A stretch of DNA of 35,212 nucleotides from Sphingobacteriales bacterium. Lineage in GTDB: Bacteria > Bacteroidota > Bacteroidia > Chitinophagales > LD1. The position numbers and the translations under genes were made by a program. The notes under the pieces were generated by a model, which saw only the letters and a program-made list of their open reading frames with translations, searched no databases and was not told the origin of the DNA. Where the stretch lies: assembly GCA_018262795.1 (NCBI GenBank), contig JADFDM010000011.1, positions 108,143 to 143,354 on the forward strand. Reading direction: 5' to 3'. Shown here one piece after another: positions 16,623-25,222 of this stretch (position 1 is its first letter; each line of letters begins with the position of its first letter).

Positions 16623-16630
16623 TAACTTTG
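16623..16630 (+). promoter_or_regulatory. Possible -7 promoter element for the Asp-box protein gene
   Basis: TAACTTTG fits the Bacteroidota -7 consensus TAnnTTTG exactly, 18 bp before the ATG at 16649. No clear TTTG -33 box is present at the usual distance, so support is moderate at best. Confidence 0.35.
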
Positions 16631-16648
16631 AAGTGAAACCTTAGCCCT

Positions 16649-19267
16649 ATGAAAATACTTACTACTCCATTTCTACTGTTCCTGTTTTTTGCATCCTCGC
16701 TATCCGCACAACTTAACTTAGACTGGCAGGAAATGGGACCTGACAACTTTGGTGGTTTTGCTACCGGATTAATTATTGACAATAGGGATTCAACGCACCA
16801 AACTCTCTATGTTGGTACTCAGGGAGGCGGAGTTTGGAAATCGGTGAACGGAGGCGATTGGTGGACAGCTTTGGATTGCATGGAAAATATGAATGTGCAG
16901 TGCATTACTCAGGCAGTTAATGGAACTATTTACATCGGCACAGGCTTAAATATGTTTGGACTTCAGGGCAGTAGTTTTGTGGTTGGTCAGAAGGGAAATG
17001 GAATTTATCAATTAGATGCAAATGACCATTTCATTCACATAATATCTACTTCATCAGGAGGTTCCCTGGCCAGCCCTTGGATAGGTGTGAACCGAATTGC
17101 AGTGAATCCTCAAAATACTAATCAGTTTCTGGCAGCTACGGATAAGGGACTTTACTATTCATCGGATGCGGGAACTAATTGGAACGAAATATTGGTAAAT
17201 GGTGTTACATCCGGCCAGGTATCATCGGATGTAAAGTGGAGTGCCGATGGTTTGAAAATTTTTGCTGTGGTGGGCGGTAATAACAAACTAATACGCTCTA
17301 CAAATGGGGGTAGTAATTGGGAGAGAATATCCAATACCACCAACCCTGGATTTCCTACTACTCAGGGGCGTATTGAGGTGGCCATCGCCCCATCAAATTC
17401 TGATGTTTGTTACATATCGGTTGCTACCTCTATAGGTTGTACCTATGGAGTGTTTAAATCTGTTGATGGCGGTGCTACTTGGGATACGCTTATAATGCAT
17501 AGCAACATATTTGATCCTTTCAGCCTAGTCTGCCAGGGTTGGTACGACAATGCAATTGCTGTAATGCCCAATGATGAGGATAGAATAATAGTGGGGGGTG
17601 TATATCTCTATACCTTTTCATCGGCAATCGGTTTACACAAGCAAAATCAATTCATAGCCGATTACTTGGAGCCTACCAATTTTGTTGACCAGTTTCAATA
17701 TGTAATAAATGATGCAAATCCGGATGAGATGTATGTTGTATCAGATGAAGGTATCTTTAAGTCTTACAATGCTTCGTCTGATTTTAGCGCATTTGATGTT
17801 TACTGGAAATCAGCTGGCATGAAAGCCTGCCCCTTCTACTCGGTGGCTGCGGCTAAAGACGGTCGGGTGATGGGTGATAACTCGGATATTGGAACATTGA
17901 TAAACACTCCGGGTTCGTTGCATTTTCAGAAATCGTATAGAGGGCTTGGCTTCTGCGAGTTTTCGCACCTCGATACAAGTGTTCTGTTCGCTGAACATTA
18001 TTTCGGTCAACTAAAGAGAAAAATGAATGGAGGAAATTCATTTAGCTCTTGCTTTGACAATAATATTGATCCACAAGGTTCGGGCGAACCCAGCCGTTGC
18101 GGTGGGCAAATGAATGCAAATGCGCCATATATTACGCCTTACATTTTGCACGAAACGCGCGTTGCCGGAAATACTATTGATAGTGTAACTTATACAGCAA
18201 CTTCCAACTTACTTTCGGGCGATACTATAACCGCCACAAGCAATGTAAATACCATTCCTTTCAAATATACACTTCCAATAAACCTGAATAGCGGCCAAAG
18301 CATAAAAATTCCTGACCCGATTAAATCCAGGATATTTTTTGCTTCCAATTGTGGAGGTTGGGTAAAGTTGCACGCTTTATCCGATGATACATTAATGTCT
18401 GACTGGTTCAGGTTTACTTCGATTGGATATGGTATCCCATATTCATTTGCGGCTACTAGTGATGGTAATACGGTTTACACCGGATTTTCTAAAGGTGCGA
18501 TTACTCGTACTACGGGTTTCAATACAACTATCTTCAACAGTTGGAATGTAAAGGATAGCCTGCAGCAATATATGGATACCGTATCGCTAAGTCGTCCAAT
18601 AGAAGGGATAGCAGTAGATGCCCATAACGACAATCATGTGGTTTGTGCAATAGCGGGTTACGACTCCACAAAGCCCAATTTTTATAAATCCACTGATGGC
18701 GGACAAACCTGGACAGGAATACAGGTTGGGCCACCGGAAACTCCTGCTTATACCTGTGTAATTGATATCAATAACAGTGATCATTATTTGGTAGGTACGG
18801 AAAATGGAATTTGGACATCAAGCGATGCCGGGCTTACTTGGCAGCGGGAAAGTGCAGAGTTATGTGATGTACCGGTTTACAGGCTTCGGCAGATTTCATT
18901 GTATGCAGAGGATTGCCCGGTGTTGTACGCTGCCACCCAATCAAAAGGAATATGGCGTTCTTTTACGCTTACGCCTTCCGGTTGTAATATACATAGTGGG
19001 TTCGGCAATATCTATTCCTCCGCAAGTACCGGCCTAATAAAACTCTACCCCAACCCAAATAATTCCGACAGATTACATGTGGAATTCAGCGATGATTTAA
19101 TGGGAGGAGAACTCGTTTTACAGGATATTTTAGGACGAGAGATTTTACATTTCCCAATTGATAAAACGAAAAGCCAGATAAACATTGACAGATTGAGTAG
19201 AGGAATGTATGTAGTAGTTGCTAGTAAGGGAAGATTAATATCCACATCAAAACTGATAGTAGAGTAA
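16649..19267 (+). CDS. Large secreted Asp-box (BNR) propeller protein with T9SS sorting domain
   Basis: 872 residues with a signal peptide (MKILTTPFLLFLFFASSLSA). Asp-box repeats (S-x-D/N-x-G-x-x-W) occur along the length: SVNGGDWW, SSDAGTNW, STNGGSNW, SVDGGATW, STDGGQTW, SSDAGLTW. They indicate one or two sialidase/VPS10-type beta-propellers. No sialidase catalytic Arg triad or FRIP motif is evident, so an adhesin or binding role is as likely as hydrolysis. A central 80-residue segment (VTYTATSNLLSGDTITATSN) looks like an inserted beta-sandwich. The last 80 residues (LYPNPNNSDRLHVEF to STSKLIVE) are a type A T9SS sorting domain. It is monocistronic by spacing: 186 bp after the regulator and convergent with the SGNH hydrolase. 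Confidence 0.88.
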   Translation: MKILTTPFLLFLFFASSLSAQLNLDWQEMGPDNFGGFATGLIIDNRDSTHQTLYVGTQGGGVWKSVNGGDWWTALDCMENMNVQCITQAVNGTIYIGTGLNMFGLQGSSFVVGQKGNGIYQLDANDHFIHIISTSSGGSLASPWIGVNRIAVNPQNTNQFLAATDKGLYYSSDAGTNWNEILVNGVTSGQVSSDVKWSADGLKIFAVVGGNNKLIRSTNGGSNWERISNTTNPGFPTTQGRIEVAIAPSNSDVCYISVATSIGCTYGVFKSVDGGATWDTLIMHSNIFDPFSLVCQGWYDNAIAVMPNDEDRIIVGGVYLYTFSSAIGLHKQNQFIADYLEPTNFVDQFQYVINDANPDEMYVVSDEGIFKSYNASSDFSAFDVYWKSAGMKACPFYSVAAAKDGRVMGDNSDIGTLINTPGSLHFQKSYRGLGFCEFSHLDTSVLFAEHYFGQLKRKMNGGNSFSSCFDNNIDPQGSGEPSRCGGQMNANAPYITPYILHETRVAGNTIDSVTYTATSNLLSGDTITATSNVNTIPFKYTLPINLNSGQSIKIPDPIKSRIFFASNCGGWVKLHALSDDTLMSDWFRFTSIGYGIPYSFAATSDGNTVYTGFSKGAITRTTGFNTTIFNSWNVKDSLQQYMDTVSLSRPIEGIAVDAHNDNHVVCAIAGYDSTKPNFYKSTDGGQTWTGIQVGPPETPAYTCVIDINNSDHYLVGTENGIWTSSDAGLTWQRESAELCDVPVYRLRQISLYAEDCPVLYAATQSKGIWRSFTLTPSGCNIHSGFGNIYSSASTGLIKLYPNPNNSDRLHVEFSDDLMGGELVLQDILGREILHFPIDKTKSQINIDRLSRGMYVVVASKGRLISTSKLIVE

Positions 19268-19295
19268 AATACTATTTTGAAGGGAAGAAATTATC

Positions 19296-19916
19296 TCAAT
19301 AAGAAGAATAGATCCCCTCCACCAACTTCTCTGCCCACTCTTTATACATCAACCCCGAAGGATGAAGCTCGTCCTGCGCAGTAAAGGCAACATTGCTTTT
19401 TGCTTGGCGCGATATCGGAGTAATGTCCACATAATTGGCTTTTGCTTTCAGTGTCTCCTCTCTGTTGATAGCATTAAACATATCTATCTCCCGCCCTATT
19501 GTTTCTTCTCCGCGTTTATCCCTTTGCCCAAATGGAGTCACTCCCCAGTCGGGAATAGAAAGCACAAATACAGATGGAGAATTTCCACCCGCGTAGTCTA
19601 TGGCGGTTTCAAGCAGTGAAGTAAATTCCTCTCGGTAGTTTGCTAAATCTCTTCCGCGATATTCATTGTTTACGCCAATCAGCAGCGTCACAAAATCGTA
19701 ATGCCCTTGAAGTTTTCGCTCCTGAATAGCTGTAGCCAATTCATCAGTCGTCCAGCCGGTTTGGGCAATAATTTCAGGTTTTTCAAATTCATATTCCTGA
19801 TGTCGCAAAAGTTCAACTATTTGCTCGGGGAATCTTTCCTTTTCAGGAACCGCTTCTCCAATGGTGTAGGAGTCGCCTAAGCACAAGAGCGTATATTTCT
19901 TCTTTGATTTTATCAT
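19296..19916 (-). CDS. SGNH/GDSL hydrolase family protein
   Basis: 206 residues from the ATG at 19916 (MIKSKKKYTLLCLGDSYTIG). A start at 19958 adds 14 residues without a signal peptide and is less likely. Block I is CLGDSYTIGEA with the nucleophile Ser. The oxyanion Asn is in LLIGVNNEYRG (block III), and the catalytic Asp/His pair is in DELHPSGLMYKEWAE (block V). With no signal peptide it should be a cytosolic esterase or lipase of unknown substrate. It is convergent with the Asp-box gene (29-bp gap) and divergent from mntH across 113 bp that hold the metal-box sites, so it could share metal control. Confidence 0.88.
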   Translation of the reverse strand: MIKSKKKYTLLCLGDSYTIGEAVPEKERFPEQIVELLRHQEYEFEKPEIIAQTGWTTDELATAIQERKLQGHYDFVTLLIGVNNEYRGRDLANYREEFTSLLETAIDYAGGNSPSVFVLSIPDWGVTPFGQRDKRGEETIGREIDMFNAINREETLKAKANYVDITPISRQAKSNVAFTAQDELHPSGLMYKEWAEKLVEGIYSSY

Positions 19917-19979
19917 AGGGAAGTGGTGGTGATTGATCCACTGAACCAGACAAAGCAAGCGAAAAAAAATTTCAAAAAT

Positions 19980-20023
19980 AATTTTAGGCTTAACGAAATA
20001 TAAATTTAGATTTGCCTAAAATT
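19980..20023. promoter_or_regulatory. Paired DtxR/MntR-type operator before mntH
   Basis: A perfect 10-bp inverted repeat, AATTTTAGGC reading inward as ATTTTAGGC at 19981-19989 and GCCTAAAAT at 20014-20022 plus one more paired base each side, spaced 24 bp. The right part also forms its own box TTTAGA-TTTG-CCTAAA (20005-20020). Its core TTAGATTTGCCTAA differs by one base from the site before the E2 gene. It lies 7 bp before the TTG start of mntH, where repressor binding would block expression. The regulator at 15806 is the obvious candidate. Confidence 0.6.
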
Positions 20024-20029
20024 TAAACC

Positions 20030-21901
20030 TTGAGCAGCCATAAATCCTTAGATGAAGTTCACGGCAGTATAGATACAACACAAGCTAAAGGCGGCTGGCG
20101 AAAGTTTTTCCTGTATGCCGGGCCTGCTTTTTTGGTAGCGGTGGGATACATGGATCCGGGCAATTGGGCTACCGATATTGCTGGGGGAAGCAAGTACGGC
20201 TATTCGCTGTTGTGGGTGTTGGTGATGAGCAACCTGATTGCTTTGTTGTTGCAAAGCCTGAGCGCGCGCTTGGGCATTGTGAGAGGCCGAGATTTGGCGC
20301 AAGCCTCGCGCGACATTTACCCCAGTAGTGTGAATTACACGCTTTGGGCATTAGCCGAAATTGCCATTGCTGCCTGCGATTTGGCCGAGGTGTTAGGAAT
20401 GGCTATCGGATTAAATCTTTTGTTCCACTTACCGCTGTTGTGGGGCGTTTCTCTCGCGGTGCTCGACACTTTTCTGATTCTATTTTTACAGAGTAAAGGC
20501 ATGCGCTATATGGAAGCGCTTATCCTGGCTTTGGTCGCTTTAATCGGTATTTCCTTTTTCATTGAATTGGTTTTTGCAAAGCCCGACATGGGCGAACTGG
20601 CTACCGGCTTTATCCCTTCCTTAAAAGATGCCGGAGCCTTATACATTGCCATTGGCATTATTGGCGCTACGGTGATGCCGCACAATTTATATCTGCATTC
20701 CTCATTAGTGCAAACTCGCAGAAACAAAAGAGATGACGAGGGTATCCGCACGGCTATCCGGTATAATTTTTTTGATTCTACCTTGGCGCTGAATCTGGCT
20801 TTTTTTGTCAATGCTTCTATATTGGTGCTGGCGGCTGCTGTATTCTTTAAAGGCGGCTATCACGACATTGTAGAAATTCAAGATGCCCATGCCATGCTGG
20901 AACCTTTGCTGGGTGAAAAATTGGCCCCCATTCTTTTTGCGGTGGCTTTGATAGCTGCGGGCCAAAGCTCCACCATCACCGGTACCTTAGCCGGTCAAAT
21001 TGTGATGGAAGGCTATCTCGATTTGCGCATTTCACCTTGGTTGCGCAGGCTCATCACCCGTTTGCTGGCGGTGGTTCCCGCCTTTTTAGTCATTTATTTT
21101 ATGGGCGATAGTAAGGTGGGCGATATGCTCATTCTCTCACAGGTTATTTTGAGTTTGCAGTTGGGTTTTGCCGTTATTCCGCTCATACACTTTGTGAGTG
21201 ATAAGGAAACAATGGGCAAGTTTGCCATCGGTCATGTGGTGAAAGTATTAGCCTGGGTTTCGGCAACCATTATCATTGGACTTAACATTAAATTGGTGAT
21301 TGATACGCTGGCGGATTGGCAGGAAGAACTATCCGGCCATTTATGGGTTTTTAACTTTGTGATCCTGCCGATAGTTATCCTAGCGGCTCTGCTACTAGCG
21401 CTGGTCACTTACTATGCGCTTCGGCAAGCTAAACCTTCCAGAGAAACGACCGTGCCACATGGCAAGGCGATTGAAATTCCGCTGATTCAAAAAAAGGTGT
21501 ACTCCTGTGTAGCCATTTGTGTTGACTTCTCGAAAGATGATATTCGGGCTTTAACCGAAGGCGTTTCGCACGGTGTATCGGATACGAAATACTGTCTCAT
21601 TCACGTAGTGGAGTCTGCCGGAGCACTTACGCTCGGAGCCGAAATTCAAGATTACGAAACACATGAGGACTGGATACAGCTCAAGAAATATGGCGAAAGC
21701 CTGCGGGCACAGGGCTATGAAGTGACCGAGAAGCTCGGCTTTGGGAATCCTAAAAAAGTGATCCCAAGAATGGTCAAAGAAATGAATCCCGGCCTGCTGG
21801 TTATTGCTCGCCACGGCCACGGCAGCATTATGGATTTCATTTATGGCGAAACCATTTCGGTAGTGCGGCACAAAGTAAAATGCCCGGTGCTGGTGGTTTA
21901 A
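20030..21901 (+). CDS. mntH: NRAMP divalent metal transporter fused to a universal stress protein domain
   Basis: 623 residues. The likely start is TTG at 20030: the next Met is Met42 inside the first membrane helix, too late to be the start. NRAMP motifs are D43-P-G-N46 (GYMDPGNWATD, TM1) and M216-P-H218 (TVMPHNLYLHSS, TM6), the Mn2+/Fe2+ binding site, with about 11-12 membrane segments to residue 470. From about 487 to the end is a UspA domain (VYSCVAICVDFSKDD ... VIARHGHGSIMDFIYGET). It carries the Gly-x2-Gly-x9-Gly-Ser-like ATP-loop region in somewhat altered form (GHGS...GETIS). NRAMP-USP fusions are known in Bacteroidota. It should import Mn2+ with protons; the Usp tail may sense nucleotides. 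Paired metal boxes lie immediately upstream. The thioesterase gene follows after 19 bp. Confidence 0.93.
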   Translation: MSSHKSLDEVHGSIDTTQAKGGWRKFFLYAGPAFLVAVGYMDPGNWATDIAGGSKYGYSLLWVLVMSNLIALLLQSLSARLGIVRGRDLAQASRDIYPSSVNYTLWALAEIAIAACDLAEVLGMAIGLNLLFHLPLLWGVSLAVLDTFLILFLQSKGMRYMEALILALVALIGISFFIELVFAKPDMGELATGFIPSLKDAGALYIAIGIIGATVMPHNLYLHSSLVQTRRNKRDDEGIRTAIRYNFFDSTLALNLAFFVNASILVLAAAVFFKGGYHDIVEIQDAHAMLEPLLGEKLAPILFAVALIAAGQSSTITGTLAGQIVMEGYLDLRISPWLRRLITRLLAVVPAFLVIYFMGDSKVGDMLILSQVILSLQLGFAVIPLIHFVSDKETMGKFAIGHVVKVLAWVSATIIIGLNIKLVIDTLADWQEELSGHLWVFNFVILPIVILAALLLALVTYYALRQAKPSRETTVPHGKAIEIPLIQKKVYSCVAICVDFSKDDIRALTEGVSHGVSDTKYCLIHVVESAGALTLGAEIQDYETHEDWIQLKKYGESLRAQGYEVTEKLGFGNPKKVIPRMVKEMNPGLLVIARHGHGSIMDFIYGETISVVRHKVKCPVLVV

Positions 21902-21920
21902 TTTTTGCAAATTTGCCCGC

Positions 21921-22319
21921 TTGAAATCTATTTTCTACTTAGGGGATAAAAAAACTTTTACCCGTGTGGTTCGGCAGGAGGATACTGCTGCCTTCGAATC
22001 CGGAGAGGTGCACCCGGTATATGCCACCTTTGCACTCGCTCGCGATGCGGAATGGTGCAGCCGCCTGTTTGTGTTGGAGATGAAAGAAGCGCAGGAAGAA
22101 GGCATCGGCACATTTGTGACGGTAAAGCATCTGTCACCGGCTTTTATTGGAGATGAAGTAGTGTTTGAAGCGCAGATAGAAGTACTCACCGGCAATGAGG
22201 TAAATTGCCGTTTCACCGCCAAGAAAGGAGAGCGATTGATTGCCGAAGGCCGCACCGGACAAAAGATATTGACTAAAGAGAAAATAACCACCCTGTTCGA
22301 TACACTGAAAAATGATTAA
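21921..22319 (+). CDS. Hotdog-fold thioesterase, FlK-like
   Basis: 132 residues. The start is probably TTG at 21921, 19 bp after the mntH stop, since no ATG is available in a suitable place. VHPVYATFALARDAEWCSRL, then EGIGTFVTVKHLSPAFIGDE and VNCRFTAKKGERLIAEGRTG fit the hotdog fold of fluoroacetyl-CoA thioesterase-like (FlK) proteins. In that family the long helix and the GT.V.V.H strand form the acyl-CoA site. The substrate is unknown; an acyl-CoA housekeeping role is likely. It ends in an 8-bp overlap with smpB, so the two are translationally coupled. Confidence 0.8.
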   Translation: MKSIFYLGDKKTFTRVVRQEDTAAFESGEVHPVYATFALARDAEWCSRLFVLEMKEAQEEGIGTFVTVKHLSPAFIGDEVVFEAQIEVLTGNEVNCRFTAKKGERLIAEGRTGQKILTKEKITTLFDTLKND

Positions 22320-22773
22320 TCCATCCAAAATAGATATTAGGAATAAGCGAGCCGGTTTCGACTTTGAAATTGTGGAACGATTTGTAGCGGGCATTGTGCT
22401 CACCGGCAGTGAAATAAAAACGATTCGCAACGGCAGCGGAAGCATTAGCGAAGCCTTTTGCGTGTTTCGCGATGGCGATCTATTTGTCCGCAGCATGAAT
22501 ATCCCGGAGTATTCGCACGGGGCTTATGCCAATCACGAACCTACCCGCTTGCGCAGGTTGCTGCTCAAGAAAAGAGAGTTAGAAAAGATAGAGCAAAAAA
22601 TGAAGGAGAAAGGGTTTACGCTCATTCCGATTCGACTGTTTATCAGTGACCGAGGTTTTGCCAAATTAGAAATAGGCTTAGGCCGTGGCAAAAAGAAATT
22701 CGATAAGCGCGACAGCTTGAAACAAAAAGAAACCAAGCGAGAATTGGACCGGGTGATGAAAAAATACCGGTAA
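22312..22773 (+). CDS. smpB: SsrA-binding protein
   Basis: 153 residues with all SmpB features: NKRAGFDFEIVERFVAGIVL, TGSEIKTIRNG, ISEAFCVFRDGDLFV, then LIPIRLFISDRGFAKLEIGL and the basic tail GRGKKKFDKRDSLKQKE, which forms a helix in the ribosomal mRNA channel. It binds tmRNA and directs trans-translation of stalled ribosomes. The ATG at 22312 overlaps the thioesterase gene by 8 bp. The ssrA gene is not in this window. Confidence 0.97.
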   Translation: MINPSKIDIRNKRAGFDFEIVERFVAGIVLTGSEIKTIRNGSGSISEAFCVFRDGDLFVRSMNIPEYSHGAYANHEPTRLRRLLLKKRELEKIEQKMKEKGFTLIPIRLFISDRGFAKLEIGLGRGKKKFDKRDSLKQKETKRELDRVMKKYR

Positions 22774-22932
22774 GATCAACGAAGATTTAAAGGAATCACT
22801 TTAAGCGGTATCACATACCCCCTTTATTTGGTGACATGCACCACTTTTATCTTAGGCTGAAGCATAGCTTCCTACCAAGTGAATCATGAAATAGTGGAGA
22901 AGATAGTATATTCGGACACAGCAATAGTGAAC

Positions 22933-23475
22933 ATGAAAAGAATTGTAAGCATACTATCTATTCTAACAATTACTGTGGGATGTAATTCCACCAATAAAAA
23001 GACAAATACTATGGAAGAACCAAAAAACAAAACAGAGAATGCGGAATCATCTAATGACACCACTCCCAAGGTGACAGGCATCGGAGGGATCTTCTTTTTT
23101 TCAGATCATCCGAATGACACAAAAGAATGGTATGCTAAAAACTTAGGGATAGATGTGAATGAATGGGGGGCAAGTTTTGAATCCAGAAACATCCACCGAC
23201 CGGACGAAATAAATTATTTGCAATGGAGTCCTTTTAAGCGGGGCAGTGAATATTTTGCTCCCTCCAAAAAGGAGTTTATGATTAATTACAGAGTCCAGAA
23301 TATTGAAGGATTAGTAAAAAATTTGAAAGCCAATGGAGTAACTATTGTGGATACTATCGAAACGTTTGATTACGGGAAATTCGTCCACATTATGGATGCG
23401 GAAGGGAATAAGATTGAACTTTGGGAGCCTATAGACAAGACACCTGCCGACACGGGTGTAGGCACTACAAAATAA
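22933..23475 (+). CDS. VOC (glyoxalase-fold) lipoprotein
   Basis: 180 residues from the ATG at 22933. This start gives MKRIVSILSILTITVGC, a lipoprotein signal with lipobox TVGC; an upstream start at 22879 would put 18 unsuitable residues before it. After a Lys/Asn/Glu linker comes a single VOC domain: VTGIGGIFFFSDHPNDTKEW, YAKNLGIDVNEWG, YRVQNIEGLVKNLKANGV, MDAEGNKIELWEPI. The Glu in IELWEP and an aligned His are candidate metal ligands, but no glyoxalase reaction can be assigned. It is unusual for a VOC domain to be outer-membrane or periplasmic; a start at the internal Met (KKTNTMEE) would give a cytosolic form. Directly after its stop, in the same frame, lies an antitoxin remnant. Confidence 0.8.
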   Translation: MKRIVSILSILTITVGCNSTNKKTNTMEEPKNKTENAESSNDTTPKVTGIGGIFFFSDHPNDTKEWYAKNLGIDVNEWGASFESRNIHRPDEINYLQWSPFKRGSEYFAPSKKEFMINYRVQNIEGLVKNLKANGVTIVDTIETFDYGKFVHIMDAEGNKIELWEPIDKTPADTGVGTTK

Positions 23476-23598
23476 ATTGGGACTACAAAATCTTACATTT
23501 CTAAAATTGAAAACAATATTAAAGAAGCGCGTATTTCGACACTTCAAAAAATTATTGAAATTGGTTTTGGTGGCCGCTTAGAATTATCAATAAAAATG
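23476..23598 (+). pseudogene. Remnant of a HigA-like XRE antitoxin (C-terminal third)
   Basis: Beginning at the base after the VOC gene's stop codon and in the same frame, 41 codons read IGTTKSYISKIEN, then NIKEARISTLQKIIEIG and FGGRLELSIKM. This matches the recognition helix and tail of XRE/HigA-type antitoxins, which typically read 'VGTxKSYISRIEN..xxISTLxKIIExGLGGxLxLSI'. The N-terminal half, the start codon and any toxin gene are missing. The frame continues for about 30 unrelated codons after 23598. Note also that GTTK occurs just before the VOC stop and again just after it. Confidence 0.65.
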
Positions 23599-23707
23599 TA
23601 CCCCAGTATAGAATCTACTAGGCTTGACTTCAAAAGTCTTGCTTTAAAACAAAACAGGTTCGCAACAAAAGTCACAAACCCGTTTTTATAATGCTTCAGT
23701 TGATTAC

Positions 23708-24403
23708 CTAGAAGTTCAATACTTTAAACTCAGCTACGCGGTTCATGCTATACACATCGTCCGGATAAATCATTGGGCTGTTGCAATCGCATCCGCCAAT
23801 TTGCTTGCCTTTTCCGTAATTTTTTATCACTACCCTTTCGGCCAGTTCTCCTTTATTCGCAAAATATTCTTTAATGGTTTCCATCCGCTTCGCGGAGATA
23901 CTTTCCGGTTCGTTGCAGGCGGCATGTACTCCAATCTCTACCGTGAGCGAAGGAGAATTTTTTAAAGCGATGAGGGTATTGGATAAAGCCACTTTATCCA
24001 TTCCGTTTAAATCAACACTTCCTGTGGCAAAGTAAATATTGGATAACCGCACCTGACTGTTCACCTTCACTTTTTCTAAGCTTACCTCTGAAAATGTAGG
24101 GCGAAGAATTTCAACCCCCGAAAGAAAATAAGAGTAAGTGATATACTTTACGCCTTCTTCCGCTGTTTGCTTGCTAATATCTACCCGGTACTTGTTATCT
24201 ACTTTTAACTGTAATGCAATAAAACCGGAATCGTTTGATACCGCTACAATCGTTTTCCCATCAGTCAAATCGAGCACTCTAACATACGCATCAGCAATGG
24301 GGGTCTTGCTGTTTTGTTCTACCAATCGAATTTTGTAAGGTACATTATTGGCAAACACCTGAAGCGATAAAAATGTGAGAAGCAGAGGTATAAACTTTTT
24401 CAT
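23708..24403 (-). CDS. OmpA-like domain protein, exported
   Basis: 231 residues with a signal peptide (MKKFIPLLLTFLSLQVFA). Residues about 25-110 resemble a carboxypeptidase-regulatory-like beta-sandwich (YKIRLVEQNSKTPIADAYVR). The C-terminal half is OmpA-like: IYFATGSVDLNGMDKVALSN, LTVEIGVHAACNEPESISAK, RMETIKEYFANKGEL, NRVAEF. The usual Asp and Arg that bind diaminopimelate in peptidoglycan appear partly changed: the 'LS..RA' motif is ISAKRMETIKEYF. Binding to the cell wall is likely but less certain than in canonical members. It lies 16 bp after pcm on the same strand and is probably in its operon. Confidence 0.8.
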   Translation of the reverse strand: MKKFIPLLLTFLSLQVFANNVPYKIRLVEQNSKTPIADAYVRVLDLTDGKTIVAVSNDSGFIALQLKVDNKYRVDISKQTAEEGVKYITYSYFLSGVEILRPTFSEVSLEKVKVNSQVRLSNIYFATGSVDLNGMDKVALSNTLIALKNSPSLTVEIGVHAACNEPESISAKRMETIKEYFANKGELAERVVIKNYGKGKQIGGCDCNSPMIYPDDVYSMNRVAEFKVLNF

Positions 24404-24419
24404 ATGGCTGTTTCAGTTC

Positions 24420-25091
24420 TTAAAATACTTTGCCTTTAAGCATGGGAACAAAAGAGAACTCATCAAACTCTTCAGTGGAGTACTGGTCCTCTCCTTCTTT
24501 GGTAATACGCAGCATTATACATTTGGTTTCAATTTCGAAAGGAATAACCATTTGACCACCGATGGCCAACTGCCTCAGCAATTTTTTAGGATGTTCGGGC
24601 ACGGCTGCTGTAATAATAATTTTATCGAAAGGCGCGTAAGTGGGCAATCCTTCAAACCCATCACCGAAATAGCATTTTACATTGTGATAGCCGAGGGTTG
24701 TTAGTAGCTTTTTGGTCTTTTCGTACAGTTTACGGTGTCGCTCAATCGAGAAAACCTTAGCGCCTAAAGTAGCGAGCACCGCAGCTTGATAACCACTGCC
24801 GGTGCCAATTTCCAATATTTTCTCCTTGGGATTTACTTCCAATAACTGGCTTTGGTAGGCCACGGTGTAGGGTTGCGAAATAGTTTGTCCCTCACCGATG
24901 GGGAAGGCCTTGTCTTCGTAGGCTTGTGTTTCGTGAAAGATGGTATCGTTTCCAAAAAAGAGATGTCGGGGCACCGTCTCTATGGCATTCAAAACATTTC
25001 GGTCGCTGATTCCTTTTCCTTGTATCTGCACTCGTAACTCTTTTCGCAATCCCTTGTGGCGATATGTATCAATTTGCTGCATAGTTGTCAT
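24420..25091 (-). CDS. pcm: Protein-L-isoaspartate O-methyltransferase
   Basis: About 223 residues from the ATG at 25091; an ATG at 25082 (MQQIDTYRHKG) is an equally plausible start, and a TTG at 25100 less so. Motifs are GEGQTISQPYTVAYQSQLLE, the family signature; LEIGTGSGYQAAVLATLGAK, the SAM-binding loop; FDKIIITAAVPEHPKKLL; and GGQMVIPF. It repairs isoaspartyl residues in aged proteins using SAM and acts in the cytoplasm. It is divergent from the phosphoglucomutase gene and upstream of the OmpA-like gene. Confidence 0.95.
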   Translation of the reverse strand: MTTMQQIDTYRHKGLRKELRVQIQGKGISDRNVLNAIETVPRHLFFGNDTIFHETQAYEDKAFPIGEGQTISQPYTVAYQSQLLEVNPKEKILEIGTGSGYQAAVLATLGAKVFSIERHRKLYEKTKKLLTTLGYHNVKCYFGDGFEGLPTYAPFDKIIITAAVPEHPKKLLRQLAIGGQMVIPFEIETKCIMLRITKEGEDQYSTEEFDEFSFVPMLKGKVF

Positions 25092-25222
25092 TACTCCCAA
25101 AAAAACTAATAAGCGCGGTACTGAGTGCGCCCCCTTTTAAACAAAAACATTGCGGAAAGTACAGAATAGGACACCGCGCTACTTCCTCCATTTTTTTAGT
25201 TTTATGCCCTTAAATTTTAGCG

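Noticed and set aside
22807-22819. GGTAT-CAC-ATACC hairpin after smpB
   Set aside because: A short 5-bp stem with a 3-base loop and no clean T run; too weak to call a terminator.
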